NCBI GenBank assembly: GCA_964405405.1
Contig: CAYONT010000095.1
Span: 1-5,426 of the forward strand
Reading direction: 5' to 3'
DNA: 5,426 nt
Source: CAMCYM01 sp964405405
GTDB lineage: Bacteria; Bacteroidota; Bacteroidia; Flavobacteriales_D; Sanyastnellaceae
Under the pieces are notes generated by a model. The model was not told where the DNA came from, searched no databases, and was given only the letters and a program-made list of their open reading frames with translations. Made by a program: the position numbers and the translations under genes. Below, piece after piece: positions 4,801-5,426 of the stretch (position 1 is its first letter; the number at the start of each line of letters is the position of its first letter).

Positions 4801-5426
4801 CGCCACCACGCCCATGTCGGTCGAGCTCCGCCCGCTCGATGCCGTCCGCCCCTATGCCAACAACCCGCGGCAAAACGACGACGCGGTCGAGGCCGTCGCC
4901 GAGAGCATCCGCCGGTTCGGGTTCCGCCAGCCGATCGTCGTCGATGCTGACGGCGTCATCGTCGCCGGGCATACGCGCTTCCGGGCCGCCCAGCAGCTCG
5001 GCCTCGCGACCGTGCCCGTCCACGTGGCCACCGACCTCACCCCCGACGAGGTGCGCGCCTACCGCCTGGCCGACAACAAGACCGCCGAGCTCGCCTCCTG
5101 GGACGACGCCATGCTCTCGATCGAGCTCGACGCCCTCCGCGGCGCAGGGATCGACTGGACCCTCCTCGGCTTCGACGAGGAGGAGCTCGCGAAGCTGCTC
5201 GCGCCCGCAGGGACCGAGGGGCTGACCGATCCCGACGCCGTCCCGGAGAAGCCCGCCGACCCGATCACGAAGCCCGGCGACCTCTGGCTCCTCGGCAAGC
5301 ACCGCCTCCTCTGCGGCGACTCGACGAGCGCGACGGACGTCGCCCGGCTCCTCGACGGCGCGGTGCCTTCCCTCATGGTCACCGACCCGCCCTACGGCGT
5401 GGAGTACGACCCCGAGTGGCGCATGG
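4790..5426 (+). CDS. ParB-like domain fused to a DNA methyltransferase (N4-cytosine/N6-adenine type), 3' truncated
   Basis: The visible 212 residues hold two modules. Residues about 11-105 are a ParB/Srx-like N-terminal domain: N-N-P-R at 24-27, a G-F-R-Q-P-I-V-V segment at 44-51, and V-I-V-A-G-H-T-R-F-R-A-A at 57-67, where G-H-T-R (60-63) corresponds to the GxxR nucleotide-binding box of ParB proteins. After an Asp/Glu- and Pro-containing linker (about 127-160), a methyltransferase module begins at K-P-G-D-L-W-L-L-G (161-169), followed by H-R-L-L-C-G-D-S (171-178) and catalytic motif IV D-P-P-Y at 199-202. The gene leaves the window ten residues later, so the SAM-binding FxGxG motif and target recognition region are not seen. 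Family knowledge says such fusions are common in phages and prophages and methylate specific DNA sequences without a paired nuclease. D-P-P-Y fits adenine N6 or cytosine N4 methylation; the target cannot be told. No restriction gene is visible in the window. Confidence 0.93.
   Translation, partial: MSPDATTPMSVELRPLDAVRPYANNPRQNDDAVEAVAESIRRFGFRQPIVVDADGVIVAGHTRFRAAQQLGLATVPVHVATDLTPDEVRAYRLADNKTAELASWDDAMLSIELDALRGAGIDWTLLGFDEEELAKLLAPAGTEGLTDPDAVPEKPADPITKPGDLWLLGKHRLLCGDSTSATDVARLLDGAVPSLMVTDPPYGVEYDPEWRM

Noticed and set aside
4372..4815. Minus-strand frame of 147 residues across the intergenic region
   Set aside because: There is no recognisable domain, it overlaps the methyltransferase start on the other strand, and nothing else in the window is on the minus strand.
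1..5426. CRISPR array, tRNA or insertion sequence
   Set aside because: No regularly spaced long repeats, cloverleaf-like segments, terminal inverted repeats or transposase motifs were seen on either strand by eye.

Overview
The window reads as one rightward-transcribed replication, recombination and modification cluster of a tailed phage or prophage. All supportable genes lie on the + strand and are packed with short gaps or overlaps. Base composition is very GC-rich, and third codon positions in the real genes are almost all G or C. The host is therefore a high-GC bacterium, but nothing here fixes its phylum. A run of exactly 100 N inside the helicase gene marks a scaffold join, so this is draft or metagenomic sequence and the true distance across the join is unknown.

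Layout: (1) bases 1-230, the C-terminal end of a probable phage nucleotide-binding AAA ATPase (Sak4-like). (2) 250-702, a DUF669 family protein, the usual neighbour of such ATPases. (3) 714-1058, a RusA-type Holliday junction resolvase with all catalytic acidic residues; its true start may be a CTG at 690. (4) 1045-2196, a superfamily 2 DEAH helicase interrupted by the N gap just before the end of motif VI. (5) 2196-4361, a 721-residue primase-polymerase fused to a DUF3987-like helicase/ATPase. (6) 4362-4789, a 428-base stretch with no secure gene, containing an AT-rich island, short direct and inverted repeats and two weak, competing small reading frames. (7) 4790 to the window end, a ParB-like domain fused to a DNA methyltransferase, cut off just after its DPPY motif.

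Taken together, genes 1-3 look like a phage recombination set (ATPase/annealing function, possible ssDNA-binding partner, junction resolvase). Genes 4-5 look like a replication set (SF2 helicase, then priming and unwinding in one polypeptide). The methyltransferase probably protects or marks the replicated DNA. The gene families are known. The parts most worth a second look are the hidden sequence at the N gap, where the downstream tail ends like an SSB C-terminal tip, the unusual 4362-4789 intergenic region, and the likely non-ATG start of the RusA gene. I found no CRISPR array, tRNA, insertion sequence or convincing new defence system.
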